Positions 34,501 through 46,500 of a stretch of 64,000 bases of DNA are shown one piece after another. The notes under the pieces are model-generated. The model was given only the letters and a program-made list of their open reading frames with translations. It did not search any database and was not told where the DNA came from. The number at the start of each line of letters is the position of its first letter. Within the stretch, counting starts at the first letter, position 1. Position numbers and translations under genes: made by a program. This DNA comes from Inonotus obliquus (Eukaryota; Basidiomycota; Agaricomycetes; Hymenochaetales; Hymenochaetaceae): positions 3,286,001 through 3,350,000 of the forward strand of contig JAJHTX010000003.1 of NCBI GenBank assembly GCA_032164295.1. Direction: 5' to 3'.

Positions 34501-34556
34501 GTTGTAAAGCGCATTGCGAGTTCATCGCGCTTCGCGTTTGGGATGCCCCTCGGCAT
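31521..34556 (-). CDS. ARP8: Actin-related protein 8 (INO80 complex subunit)
   Basis: The ATG at 34554-34556 opens MPRGIPNAKRDELAMRFTTF, the usual fungal ARP8 start. It is followed after an intron by SSYLKYESNTLWARNASRTS. Further exons carry GYSIRWPVYAGRFNTRDYDS, IEELWRTTLRDKLDIDPKTF, the actin-fold segment AGDDITEFLSVLLDRISFPY, LDLVHMHDWLVMEDLKCRIC and YGLRAYDEVILAPM. Then comes a long Ser/Pro/Gln-rich disordered insert (around 32080-32450). The C-terminal block is LLVGGGALTPGI, MLSWKGAAVLGKMDGVADLW and SADW, joined to DLFGMRALKERCYYL with stop at 31521-31523. ARP8 binds nucleosomal DNA and actin/Arp4 in the INO80 chromatin remodeller and acts in the nucleus. Many short introns are present. 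No lesion was seen. Confidence 0.9.
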
Positions 34557-34815
34557 TCTTAATATACTATACTCTCACTCTTTGGACGATATGTACAATA
34601 AGTTGAAGCGGGCTGAATCTTTACGATGTTGAGGGTGAGAGAGCAAGTGCGTACACGATCACGTTTTGTCACGCGGCGTCCGAAGTAGGTGAACGTGCTC
34701 GCGACACACGTCTTCTTTGTCTTCCGTCCTCCTCCTTTGCCGCCTATCCGTAATCGAGGAACTCAAATAAGTCACCGTTCTCCAACACGCTGCGGTCCAT
34801 TGACATTCGCGGCGA

Positions 34816-35264
34816 TGGGAGCTAGACCAACTACTCTCCGGAGAGATCGTATTATCCTTTCCGAACCTGCTCCGCTTACGCCTCTCGTATGAGCCTTGGG
34901 AGACTGTGGAAACAATTAAGGAGAAAATGTTTTGAGTACGCTTTTGCAAGCTGCTCGATTTTTCCGTTGATACTCCCTTTAGCACGAGCTAGCGCTGTTC
35001 TTTAGTGGTTGCCATAAGCTTGAATTATTCTCCATTCATGCCGCTCTGGACGATGACAATCGACTGTTCGAACAACGTCAAGTACACGCTGGGTCTATCG
35101 ATCATCTACAGCCTTCCGAAGGTTACGAACGAGAAATGGCGGATTGCCCGTTATGCTTCGCAAATTACGATCACTCCCACGTAGTTCGCCTGGAAAACGC
35201 CATGACGCGTGTTTTGGCTCAAAAACTTCGAAATCTTTCGGAAGTACGTTGGGCGAATCTTTGA
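34816..35264 (+). pseudogene. Remnant of an F-box/LRR-type protein
   Basis: Two open stretches in compatible order are LRR-like. 34816-34930 gives WELDQLLSGEIVLSFPNLLR then LSYEPWETVETIKEKMF. 34983-35264 gives HELALFFSGCHKLELFSIHA, SIDHLQPSEGYEREMADCP and VLAQKLRNLSEVRWANL, then a stop. The hydrophobic periodicity and phrases such as CHKLELFSIHAAL resemble the leucine-rich part of the large F-box families of Agaricomycetes. There is no F-box, no start and no continuation. It lies just upstream of ARP8 on the opposite strand. Family assignment is tentative. Confidence 0.35.
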
Positions 35265-36679
35265 ATTAGCAGTCCCAAAGACGAGTATGGACAGCGTGCG
35301 ACGCAAATCAGAAGAGAAGATGGTAATGTCGTCTTGCTGCGAGATGATGGGCTGGGAGAGTAGTTACAGAACGTAGGGTTCAGGCCCTGAAGATGGCTCT
35401 GCGACACCCTTGGGCGGATTCTCCGTGATTCTAACGGGGACCATCCTGTCAGTAGCACTTACAGATGCTCGTTTTTGGGTCCGAATCACAACGATGTGGG
35501 ATACACCACTGGTACGACACACACAATTCATCTACTATAAGCACGACTCTTACTCCTCTCTATGCCCCTAATCAGCAGGTGCTCCAGCCTAGCTTCATGA
35601 ACACTGATTCCGTCTGTATTCGATCACGACCGCATTTCCAACAAGGCGATCCTGTATATTATTATAGTGACCCGGTTGACTCTACGGCTCTTTGACTTGG
35701 ACCACTCGACCCGCGGATGCTTTGATGTACCCGCTCTTGCCAATCCTGCATTGCTGGGATCTAGATTCTGCCGCGGCATGTGGTAGTTCGTATTCAGATC
35801 TTTGTCGCGATGTTGGTATACATTTCCTCAGATTTCGCTCAACAACCTTCCTTTCCAATACCCTTTACGCGGAATTCATTCCATTTCACGCGTCGCGAGA
35901 GCAATGATTCGGAGCAATAACCGTCGGATAATACATGCACAATCGTAAAACCGTTACAGATACGACGCACGCAACGAAAAGCCATGCGAACAAACGAAGC
36001 AATAGATGTGCGAATGGACCGAATTATCTGCAATCATAATACTGGAAGGTGTGGGTGTGGCTCGGAGGGACTGAAGTTAGACTACGTTGCAATCAATCTG
36101 GGATGACAGAAGAAAGAAAGGGAATGGAGGGGCAACATAACGAATATTGATAGCGAGGAATAAATGGTAGATGTTGAATCTCTCAGGTCAGATAGACGCA
36201 CTTCCGTTGGCAGCCACAATTTTTGATACTTACCTCTTACCTGGTCTCCTTTCTCAAGAATACTTACTCACTCAAGCGGTCTCTTCTTTAGTATATAAAT
36301 TTCATTTCATTTTGCATAGCATGACAGTGAGCGGGGGTTCAATCAATGAACATGTACATGCTTTGCCCATCAATCAAGAAACGATGCCATTTATACAAGG
36401 TACAAGGAAGGGGGACAAGCAGTAAGAAAGCACGAAAGCGAGAAAACAACGAGGATAGCTATGTATTATGTTGGATTAAAAGGTTTTTCTACGGTAATGA
36501 TAGCAAGACGAAAAACAAAAGACGAACATGGAATCTGAATGTTGGATGAAGTTAGGACCACGTCAGCACACACTTCGACACCTTGGATTTGTCGACTTTC
36601 TCTGGAAACGTACTCACTCCCGATCGTAATGACACACAATCTATCTTCGACGATGTATATCGGTTCAAGATTCATCAAC
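35265..36679. other. Intergenic, nothing recognised
   Basis: Short ORFs only (for example 35692-35907). No conserved domain, RNA gene or long repeat seen. Confidence 0.4.
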
Positions 36680-37705
36680 TTAATCCTCCCAAGAGCCAGT
36701 ATCCGGTCCATACTTCTGAGTGAGCATACTTATTGGAATCCTCGAACCAGCACTTATAATGGTCTCGTACTCATAGCTGGCTTGTCGGTGAACAAACGAG
36801 CGTGGCGCCGTCACCTCAACACTCTCACTCTCATTCTCACTCTCAGTCACACATGCACTACTACCTTCAGCAATATCACGATTAATCTCAAATTCGTCAC
36901 GTAGCAACTCAAATCGAGGTCTTTCTCTGACAAATACACGCAACCTCCCTAGGTTTCCAATCACCCCTTCAGATGTCTCATCTCTCTCTTTAAGAAACTC
37001 CATCAAAGCCTTCTTTAATACCCCCTTTCCCTGGTTATGTTTCCCCCATCCGCATATGATCACGGTCTCGTATAAATTATCGCAGAGATGGCAGAGATCG
37101 AGATGATATTCGACGAAACGTTTGGCTTCGTTTATGTGGAGGCCATGTAGGTCGATTTGTACGAGGCCTTGAATAAATGGTGCATTCGAATATGGGTCTT
37201 GACTCGTCCCCAGACCTGAGTATGAGTATGTAGGATATATCGGGTATACAGGGTACCTGGGATTGATCTGCTTGAACAGCAGGTGTGCCGCGACATCGTT
37301 CGCTAGTTTGGACAGACGCGGCGCTTTGAACCCGATTTGACGAAGGAGTTCGACTACTTTATCTACATTTTCTCGTGAGTTGCTTTTGTAGTTTTCCCCA
37401 AGACGATCAGTGACCTCACGGAGCTTCTGTTCGTGTTCGACTAACAGGGGATCCTCATTGACCTCACTCAGTAGTTGTTGCAAAGTCGACTCTAATTCGG
37501 TGATAGAGACGTTGGGTGCGTCATACATAGCATTGTCCTCATCCCCAGAATCTGAGTTGCCGTTACTACGCGTATCTCTATCGGCAAGGGGAGGCTCACC
37601 AGGGTGGTATGACCTAGTCATGCTCAAGTCGTCGTCGACGGCCCCTTTTCCGCTTTCAATCGTTTTCCTACCTGCGTTTAGAGCGAGCAAGTTTATGTAT
37701 GGCAT
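36680..37705 (-). CDS. Smr-domain protein 1
   Basis: This is a single open frame of 341 codons from the ATG at 37703-37705 to TAA at 36680-36682. Residues 1-70 are Ser/Asp-rich. Residues about 70-150 look helical (ITELESTLQQLLSEVNEDPL, NVDKVVELLRQIGFKAPRL). The Smr domain is at about 185-270: VQIDLHGLHINEAKRFVEYH, then VIICGWGKHNQGKGVLKKAL where the family usually has TGRGxHS.GG. The tail is acidic. Smr domains bind or cut nucleic acids and in eukaryotes occur in ribosome-quality-control nucleases of the Cue2/N4BP2 type. Here the usual GRG is GWG, so nuclease activity is uncertain. A second Smr gene follows upstream on the same strand. The paralogue has a DUF1771-like segment that this protein lacks. 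Confidence 0.8.
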   Translation of the reverse strand: MPYINLLALNAGRKTIESGKGAVDDDLSMTRSYHPGEPPLADRDTRSNGNSDSGDEDNAMYDAPNVSITELESTLQQLLSEVNEDPLLVEHEQKLREVTDRLGENYKSNSRENVDKVVELLRQIGFKAPRLSKLANDVAAHLLFKQINPRYPVYPIYPTYSYSGLGTSQDPYSNAPFIQGLVQIDLHGLHINEAKRFVEYHLDLCHLCDNLYETVIICGWGKHNQGKGVLKKALMEFLKERDETSEGVIGNLGRLRVFVRERPRFELLRDEFEINRDIAEGSSACVTESENESESVEVTAPRSFVHRQASYEYETIISAGSRIPISMLTQKYGPDTGSWED

Positions 37706-38683
37706 GGATGTAGTGATATGATATATCTGTTGAAGTTAGCAACTACCTTCGTTGATGCTGCCGGTGATGATGGTGATGATGGCGATGCTTAAGACAGCAC
37801 GTCGACCTGCAATTACTGGAAAGAAAAAATGTATTTCTCCGTGTATACAAGTAGACAAGCACGATGTATAAATGTAAAAGACAAGTTATGATTGTACGCT
37901 GCGGATAGAACAATGTCACGTTATGCTGTTGAGGGCAGGAACTACGGAAGGAAAAGCGGGTACTAAACGCGACACCTCGCGTCCTTATATAACTTTTGCC
38001 TCTCAGATTACGTAATCTACTGCCCCACGGGGATAATATTGCCAAGGGAAAATCTGTCTTTATTTGGTATTATTAGCACTGCATTGTTACCATTTATACC
38101 TAATTTCTGAAAAAATGGAAGTTGGGTGTGTGAAAGACGAAAGTATCTAAAATTAGACGATGACTTGGTCGTGTTTGTCGGGGCCGTTCATTCAAGTTGA
38201 GATGAGTCACTATATCTTTCAACACGATCATTACTTTATTCCTCTAGTTCTCTCACTCCTTGTCTGAGAAACTGTTCCAGATTTCACCACACAATGTATA
38301 TTATTCTGTGCGGTTCTGTTGGACTGGGTACAAAAGGAAACCACTGCATTGCATCTATGTGTAACGAGACTGCTATGGATGTGTGAAATAAACTCAATTA
38401 TATCGTCATATTTGTGTCAATATTTATGGGAGCAGTGAGAGGGTGAATGTGAAGTGATAAGGCGCGGAAATGTCGCGGTTGGTCGAGTTTACTACTTTCC
38501 CAACCTCAGGTTGCGAGTGTGCATAAAATGAGAGGGAAGATAAATAGAAATAGAAGAGAACTCGTAGGGGAATGTACATATGCATGTGATGTCTGCGTTG
38601 CGTATAATGATACTCAGTGAAGAAGTCCGCATGTAAACAAGGCACGAGCATTCCGGGAAAAAGAGAAGAAAATCAAACACCAA
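37706..38683. other. Spacer between the two Smr genes
   Basis: On the minus strand TTATATAAGG at about 37982-37991 could serve as a TATA box for Smr gene 1, some 280 nt upstream of its ATG. Otherwise AT-rich DNA with short ORFs only. Confidence 0.4.
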
Positions 38684-40385
38684 CTAAGATCCAGCCCTAG
38701 ACGGCGACATCCCTCTCAGAGTCCTCTGCGCCTCAGGTTTCAACCTCATCGAACTGATCCCTCTCTCAATCTCGTTCAACCCTTTCCGAACTTCCTCGGT
38801 CGACTTCATAGCACTCTTTAACCTCGTTCTCCCAGTCTCGAATACATCTTCAACTTCAGCATGTCTCGGACCATCGCGCATCGGTAGTGGACTTGGTGAG
38901 CGAGTGCGATTCGAGTTGGAGTTGTTATCGCCACTGCCGAAGTCTAAGAAATGAACGACGATTCGACCTGGGTTGGTTTCGTGTCCGTCAACTTCGATAT
39001 CTCGTTGACCCCCTAATAACTCCATAATCGCAGGTCGGATTTTGGCCACGCCACCAGTGCTATGGTTCCCTCTCCCGCTTATTATTTCTGTCTTTTGTAA
39101 CCTCGCTCGTCGACACAATTCGATATGTCTCTCGACGTATTCTTTCGCCTCACGTACATGAAGATGGTGTAAGTCGATTTTAACTCGTGAGGAGGGGTTG
39201 ATGTCGTATTCAGGATTGTGATGATTGAAGATCTCGGCTGCGGCCATACGATGGTAGTTCCTACTGCTGTGACGATGCTGTGCACCTTTATCTCGAAGCT
39301 ATAGACGTATATCATTAGGTCCTTTCGTCTTATCTGTGAAAGAGCAACGAGGACCAACCTTCTTCGCGAAATCCCTGTCACCGGAAGCATACGCTTCACT
39401 CGCCCGTTCATATTCCCTATCTGCGAGACACGCTTCTCTCGCCGCAAGATCTCGTAACTTCTCACCCGGAGCACCGCCTTCTTGCCCAGCTTCGTGGGTC
39501 TCCAGAGCACCAGGTTCTTCATCGTCTGAATACTCTGACGCCTCTTCGTCCTCAGCAAGTTCCTCTTCTTCCGTCAGTCGTCCACTCCGTACATCATCCT
39601 CGTCATCAGAATAATCCGATTCCAACTCTGGGGTTCCTGAGGGAGGAGGGTTGACAATTTGACGGGACAGCTGCGATCCCCCCAAGTTGGGTGTAGCGAG
39701 TCGAGGTGAAGAATGACTGGGCGGAGTATTGAGAATATGCACCTGAGTTTGAGGAGTCGTGTTTGCCGGTACATAGCGGACTGACGAAGTCACGTATCTC
39801 GGAGCTTGAGAAGGAGAAGCGGAAGGACTTGCAGAACGCAAAGAATGAACTTCCTCTTGCAATTGCTTTACACGCTGCTTCTCATGCTCCGCCCTTTGTT
39901 TCTCGTATAGCCGATGAAGCTCTGGGAGTGGAAGTAAGAATAAGCCGAAAAGACGTAAAGAGATTGTCAAGTCACGTACTTGTATCGTCAAGCTCACGTC
40001 TGAGCTGTTCCATGCGCTTCAGCTCCTTGCGTGTCTCGGCGTAATCATCCTCCAAGTTCAGGAGGTCCGTCTCGAGCTCTTTTATTATTTTTGCACGTTT
40101 GTCAAGCTTGCGCTCTAGCTTTTCCGAGTACGCGCGTTCATCCTCAAGGTCGTCTCGGAGGTCCTCGACGAGGCGCGTCTTTTCCGTCAACTTGACGCGT
40201 AGCTTCTCACAGTACTTGTAGTCTTCGTCGAGCTCTTTACGCAGCTTCTTGGAGTACTTTATTTCTTCCTTGAGCTCATTGCGGAGAGTCTTGATTTCGT
40301 CTGCGTGCCGCTTGCTTTGATCTTCGATGTAGTTTTGAAGACGCTGGATGTCTTTGTAAAGACGTCGATACTCTTCGCCGGCCAT
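38684..40385 (-). CDS. Smr-domain protein 2 with N-terminal coiled coil
   Basis: Three exons (39980-40385, 39359-39921, 38684-39298) give 527 residues. Residues 1-135 are a long charged coiled coil with heptads (YKDIQRLQNYIEDQSKRHAD, LRKELDEDYKYCEKLRVKL, LERKLDKRAKIIKELETDL). A Pro/Ser-rich and acidic linker follows. Then comes a DUF1771-like segment (YERASEAYASGDRDFAKK joined across the intron to LRDKGAQHRHSSRNYHRMAA). The Smr domain has VKIDLHHLHVREAKEYVERH and ISGRGNHSTGGVAKIRPAIM. Both the DLH motif and the SGRGNHS loop are intact, in contrast to the neighbour at 36680. Smr plus DUF1771 occurs in proteins related to N4BP2 and fungal Smr RNases. It probably binds RNA or ribosomes; this is inferred from the family. 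Confidence 0.85.
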
Positions 40386-41028
40386 GGCCCTAGTCTAGAC
40401 AGATAGAAGAGAAGAGAAAGGGAACGAACTCGGGGTGATGAAGTGACGCTGTAGCATGTTTAGGTGAGTAAAATACGGCTGGTGGTGAACACGAGGATTA
40501 CAAGCGACGGACACTTCACACACGTAACTAGGTGATGTTCTTGCACGTGGAAGGCTTCAGCAGCGGGCGACCTCATCGTAAAGGTCTGTCGTGACGGCAT
40601 TTTATTGAGGAACCTGGTCTGAATCTGAGTGTGGTGGTGGGTACTTGCTTGCGAAGAAATTGATGAATTCGTTGCACGTGAGTTGTGCGTGACCATTCAT
40701 CATTTCCTTACGTAATAATACGGTAATGTTGACCGAATTCCGCGTTGTATGCGTACAAGGTGTCTTGACCATAAATGACTGCAATAATCCTTGTAAATAG
40801 CATATACGCTGCAGTTACCGTGTTGTGTAGTAGCCCCTGTGCTGGTGTAGAAGTTTAGAGTAGTAGGATAGGGATTGATTCCCCTATTTCCTAATGTATT
40901 AATGTGAATGCTCATCAGCAGCGCCTATCTCCCCCTTGGCTCCTTTATATAGCCAACACACCGCGTCAAACACTCTGCAGGCATCTTTCCTCCCTCCTTC
41001 CACATTGTCTCCTTGCCTCGCCTCCACA
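40386..41028. other. Divergent promoter region between Smr gene 2 and the RBR gene
   Basis: About 640 nt without a supported gene. It must hold the promoters of both flanking genes. Confidence 0.5.
40944..40952 (+). promoter_or_regulatory. TATA box of the RBR ligase gene
   Basis: TTTATATAG 77 nt before the ATG at 41029, followed by a pyrimidine-rich stretch (CATCTTTCCTCCCTCCTTCC) typical of fungal transcription start regions. Confidence 0.55.
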
Positions 41029-42440
41029 ATGAAGCTCATCTGTACCTCCAATTATCCAAGCTCGGACTTGGCTACAGTAGACCCCGACTCTTCTACCCCG
41101 CCCAGTCTTCTCTCCTCTAGTGACCCGGATGATAACAGCCAGTCAGATGCCCATGATCGTTCCGAAAACTCTCCGTCGTCGACGATGGTCACACAAGGCA
41201 TAGATAATAGGCAGGACAATGCTCTTGACTCTGCCAAGGGAAAGGCGAGAATGTGTATTACTGACGAAGAATTCGCACGCAGCCTCGTTGCCGAAGATGC
41301 GCTTGCCGAATTTGATGAGTACAAACGACTTCGTTCGGTGTATGCGCCGTCAGACGAGACAGACGACCTCCTCCAGGCTTTCTTCAACGATAGAACTAGC
41401 TTCAATGCACCCTTGATAATCGCCGACCTCCTCGCGGCGTTGAACCCCCTGCAAAAGGAAGACATCCGAGGTTTCTGTGGTGGATCAAACGATGATGCGG
41501 AGGAAGAGCAAGAACAGGAAGGAATCTCGATGACCACAAGAACGTCGGAGCCGGATCATCGTGGAGTGCCAATGACACTGTTGTTCCCAAGGGAAGAGTG
41601 CGTGTACAGCTCATTTATTCTACCCTTCACTGGATGCATACGCTAACCGGGCTGTTGTGAAGAAGAGACGATCAAGTATTGTGTGTTGCGTGCCGATGCT
41701 CTATCACGGGTAAAGTCATTCGACTCGATTGCGGAAGCAGGTACGACACGGAGTGCATCAAACGCATGTTTGAAGCCAACGTCAATGACGAATATCGTTT
41801 CCCGCCTCGTTGCTGCGGTCAAGTCGTCCCACTTAATTTGGTTGAAGATCAGTTACCACAAGAGATGCGTGATCTTTATAAAGCAAAAATAGAAGAGTAC
41901 AGTACACCGTCGAGGTTGTATTGCTCGAATGCGCAGTGTGCGAAATTCCTTGGCGCCCGTCAGGCGAATCCGGCGTCCATTTCATGTGGGAGTTGCGCCA
42001 CCGAGACGTGTGGGTTGTGCACTGCACCAGCTCACGACGCGTCGCAGAAATGCAAAGTCGATAAAGAGATGCGAAAGGCGCTCAAACTCGGACAATCTAA
42101 CGGATGGCAGCGTTGCCCACGATGTCGTCAACTCGTCGAACGAAACGACGGATGTTATCACATGTCCTGTCGATGCGGAGCACAATTCTGCTACCTATGC
42201 GCGGGTAACTGGGGCTCGTGCAAATGTTGGCAGAGGAGGAGAGCGTTCCTGAAGATTCTTCTATTCCGCTGGCTGCACCTTCGTGGCAATTACCTCGTGA
42301 ATGGTGAACCTGCTGCGAATAGTGGGAATGCTGTTTCGAGGATTTGTAAACGGTCTTGGAAGAGCGTCAAAAAGGTCGTTACGCCTCGAGCAGAGAGCTC
42401 TAACGCTTTGCGTGGAAAGGTTGAGGTTGAAGCTGTTTGA
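41029..42440 (+). CDS. RBR (RING-IBR-RING) E3 ubiquitin ligase
   Basis: Exon 1 is 41029-41597 and exon 2 is 41663-42440, joined in frame (448 residues). Residues 1-185 are acidic and Ser-rich, with a helix LDSAKGKARMCITDEEFARS. RING1 starts with CVACRCSITGKVIRLDCG, then YDTECIKRMF and PPRCCGQVVP. The IBR segment is RLYCSNAQCAKFLG, CGSCATETCGLC and the AHDASQKC end. RING2 reads RCPRCRQLVERNDGCYHMSC with CGAQFCYLCAG. The Cys in NDGC is the expected catalytic thioester residue of RBR ligases. The C-terminal 60 residues are basic. Many Agaricomycetes carry large sets of such short RBR proteins with divergent N-termini. The substrate is unknown. It has its own TATA box and lies divergent to Smr gene 2. 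Confidence 0.88.
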
Positions 42441-43534
42441 AGCGAGCGCGCCTCGTTTGCTTGCCGAGGGATGACGAGAACATGTTTCTAATGTCTGTCA
42501 CTTTCGCTTCTCATCATGCATGGATTCGAACAACGTTACAGACGCAAACGTCCCTCATCATCGAACCATCACATCATATCACTGCACATTCCTTGATCTC
42601 ACTGCCTCGTCGTATATCTGACCACCTGTATGAATCCCCTCATTCTCTTCGTTTATGTAGATTTTCTTTCTTTTTGCATTTTTCCTCACTCTCGTTCTGG
42701 CTTCGTCTGTTGTAATGCTCCGACTTCCCTGTACGTATACTCCTGCGCTGTGTCAACTGATTGAAGAAATTGTAGAATATATTGGTTCCCCTTCCTATTT
42801 TGTTCTGGGAAAAAAGAGACATTTTGATGATGGTGGATGAGCCATTTGGAGATGAAAGCGCGACTTGGACTCGGACGCGACTTGAACGCGTCATTTTCTC
42901 ATCTCTCTTTCCTCGCTTTGCTGTGTACCCCGTCCACGACGTACACAGCGCTATATCTATCTCTGGTCTGACTGGCTCCTGTATGGTGTATGGACCACTG
43001 GAAGGGCTGACCCGACGGCTTTCGTATTTGTCTCGCACAGAATCATCTTCGCGAGTTCAACCTTCGCTCGAAACCTTTTGAGACGCCTTTGGTTTACGTC
43101 TAAGCAAGGCAGTCTACACATCTCGGCTTCTTGATACAGGGAGCCTCTTGCTTAGTAGGACACATCAATAGCGCCCGTGGTTGTTGTATTTTGTTGGGAG
43201 GCGCGGTTTGGTTTGATTGTTTACCAACTCATTCAACTACTCGACCAAGGATTGGATCATATTTCATACCTACGGTGAGTCTTCAACTCCGTTGATTCGT
43301 TCTAGAACGCTTTTTCTATATTCCCCGTATTGGCTTCGTGATGAATAACTTGATATATTTGCACGTCAGTCGGAAGTTTCTTTCGGAGCGCTTTTGACGA
43401 CAAACTCATACGCTTTCTTCTGATTTCTCCGCTCTTCTTCGTGTTTCGATCGCTCCCCACGACTTGTACTGACGAACCGTCTACTTACAACAGCAAACGA
43501 AAGAGAGTGACATACGGCATAATTAACAAGAACG
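42441..43534. other. Intergenic, nothing recognised
   Basis: About 1.1 kb between two plus-strand genes. Only short ORFs; no RNA gene or repeat array seen. Confidence 0.45.
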
Positions 43535-46500
43535 ATGACCACATTCGCCAACCCCGCACCCTCCGGTTCTCGTCTCGCCTACAACGGCACAACTACACCT
43601 ACAGCAGCAACCCAAACACCTACGCCAACAGCTCCAGGATACGTCCCTGGCGCTCCATCGACACAAGGACAGGGACCAGTAACAAGTACACGCTCCGGGA
43701 CACTCGTCCCAACTAATACTGTCACCACCAAAGACGGTACTGTCGTCCGAGCACGCATCGATCCTACGCTTGCTGTTGATGATGTTATAAGACAGCTGTG
43801 TTTGAATTTGAAGATCCAGGATCCTCCTGTGTTGTATGCGCTAAGAGATGATGCGGATGAACTTGTAACGGATGATAATTTGAGGAAGAAGATAAAGGGG
43901 AAAGTTAATTTAAAGTACGGTTTTCTTTCTTTTGGAGGGTGATGGAGGGCAATATTGACTGACGACTGACAAACGTCGCTCGGTGGGTTTTTTGTAGGCT
44001 CGTGAGCGCTCCAATCATCGAAGCGGCGGAGATTGTGGAGAAATTGAGTATGAGGGATGATAAGACGTTGAGAATGACACTATTCTCGTTACAAAAGTTC
44101 ATTAAGGTGCGTTCAGCCCATTCATTCTCGTATTTTTGTTGATGATTGTCTGGTTTTGAAGGAAGAGCAATTCGCAAATGAGTTTTTGCAGAGGGATGGT
44201 TTGAAGGAGCTCATAGATGTCATTGCTGTCAGTCACGGAAATACGCTGGCAGTAAGTAAAGCATCCTTTATCTGTCAAGATACCTCGGGACCTAAATCAT
44301 GAGCAAATCACAGTATGCATTGAACGCCATGCAAAACCTCATGGAATTGGACTACGGCTGGTCAACCCTCGACCAAAACTTTATCCACACAGTCGTCAAA
44401 ATCCTCTCATCCTCAAATTCACTCATCAATGTTTGTCGTCCCGCAACAGCCATTCTCAAAAAACTTGTCGAAGCAGATCCAAGATCTCAACCAGGACCAA
44501 TAACAGCTTCGTCGAGTCGAGCACCGCCTGCTGCTCCTCCAGGAAGCGTATATAGGTATGGATTTGATGTAGTTTGGGAACAGATGAGGAAGGAGAGAGG
44601 GTTGCTTGAGACCGTTGTGAGTCGGCTTGGGAGCGCGGATAGTTTGATGGTTTTAAATAGGTGAGTTTTGTAACGCCGCTGACTTCTTCTTGATGTGGGA
44701 TGTACTGATGATTGATACTATGTAGTATGATGTTGATCAATTCGTTGTTGTCTCATGCGACGGATACGCATTGGGAGGAGTTTACGTCTGAGCTTGAACG
44801 TCTGAACGTTCGGAAGGCTGTTGTTGTAAGTATCTCCTCAGGTCTCTTGCTTCAACTTCATCACTAACATACCTTCCTCACAGCGTCTAATGTCCTCGCA
44901 CGTAATTGAGGAACTCACATCCTCAATCCTCGACTTCCAAGCAAACGAAGTACGTATTATCCTCCGACGGAAACATGAGCCCGTCGACCCACTCGAGAAC
45001 GTGGAGCATTTCAATGCGTTGAGATATATATGGTCAATGAGTAAGCTTGAAGAGGATGCTGTATCTGAAGAAGGTGGTTCGAGGAGGAAGTGGAGGAAGT
45101 TGGGTTTTGAGACGGAGGATGTCGCACAGGAGTTTGGAGCCGTCGGGGTGTTGGGATTGGATTGTTTGGTGAGTGGTGGACGGGATTATTGGTGATGGCA
45201 TAGTAGATCAAAACTGACGCGACACCTTTTACAGAAACATTTTGTGCAAAGCGATCCAGATGAATTCTCCAAAGTGAGTATTGTCTTCTTCTAGATTGAA
45301 TTGTACCGAGCTTCTTTTCCCTTTAAGGTTCTCCTGGAACAACTGAACAGGCCAGAAGAACGTCGCTGTCCAGTTGCAAGAGCATCTAACGAAGCGGTGG
45401 AACTTCTTTGTGAACATTGGGAAATTTTCGCACCTGGTTGTGAGCGTCTCCTACTCACACATCGTACATGAAGTTCTAATATAATTCTGGGCTTGTGATA
45501 GATTCGACATCGACGACGTTCCAGCCTTTCTTCTTGAACTTTTACAAGGTCCATGTGCTTGCGACACAATTCTTCCTTCGGTTCGTGTCTTTATCAGTTA
45601 GAGCTGGATGATTCGGCTGATGTTGTTCTTCCCATTTCAGGATGTGGAATGAAAGTGGCGCAGGTATCGACGATTTTGCCCGTGTTGTCGCGCTTGCCCG
45701 CAGCCAGTATGTCTTTATTGCCCAAGCCTCGTCGTCACGGGTAATGACGACCTTTTCTTTACAGGGAAAAGGTAGCATTGCGAGATGAAAACGTACGCGC
45801 TTGGCATGAAGTGGAGCATGACTTCCTCGAATGTGAATATAGAGCTGTCAGAGACAGGCAAATGAAAGAGCTTGAGAGTGAGGATGACCTTTTGAGTAAG
45901 GTTCCTGTCAGGTGTGTACCTCCTTGACACCTATATGGAATTTTATATCTCACGATTTCGCAGAAACTTGCGCGCGAAGCTGTACAAAGAGTCATACGAG
46001 TTTGTGCGTCAACAACGCATTCACTGCCTCTTACAAGGCGCGTGGTTCATCAACGGCATCCCACTGGGCTCCAAGGACGCGAACAAACGTCCAACTCGTC
46101 CCTGGCGTTTCATCCGCCTCGACAGCAGTCTAAAATCCCTCAACTACGTCGACAGTGCCGTCAAATTTCAAGTTCGCAACGGTTTAGAAGACGTTCCGGA
46201 AAGGATAGACATTTCCCTTATAACCGAAGTTGCTACGGGGACATGTGCAACTCCTCCCAACGTTCTTAAGGAATATTTGGATGTTCCTCCTCCACCTGGA
46301 ACACCTTTACAAGCTTCACCGATGTCGTTCTCGTTGTTAACTCCTGAAGGGTCACTTGCGGATCAGATTGCTCCTGATCAATCTTGTTGGGCAGATTGGA
46401 CGGATGGGTTGAATATGTTGAGACATAATGGAGGACATGTTGCTACTCAGGAGACGGCTGGGTTTGTCCAGGCGTTGACGGAGATTGGGTTGAAGATCAA

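Noticed and set aside
40460..40696. 78-codon minus-strand ORF between Smr gene 2 and the RBR gene
   Set aside because: Lies in a divergent promoter region and has no features.
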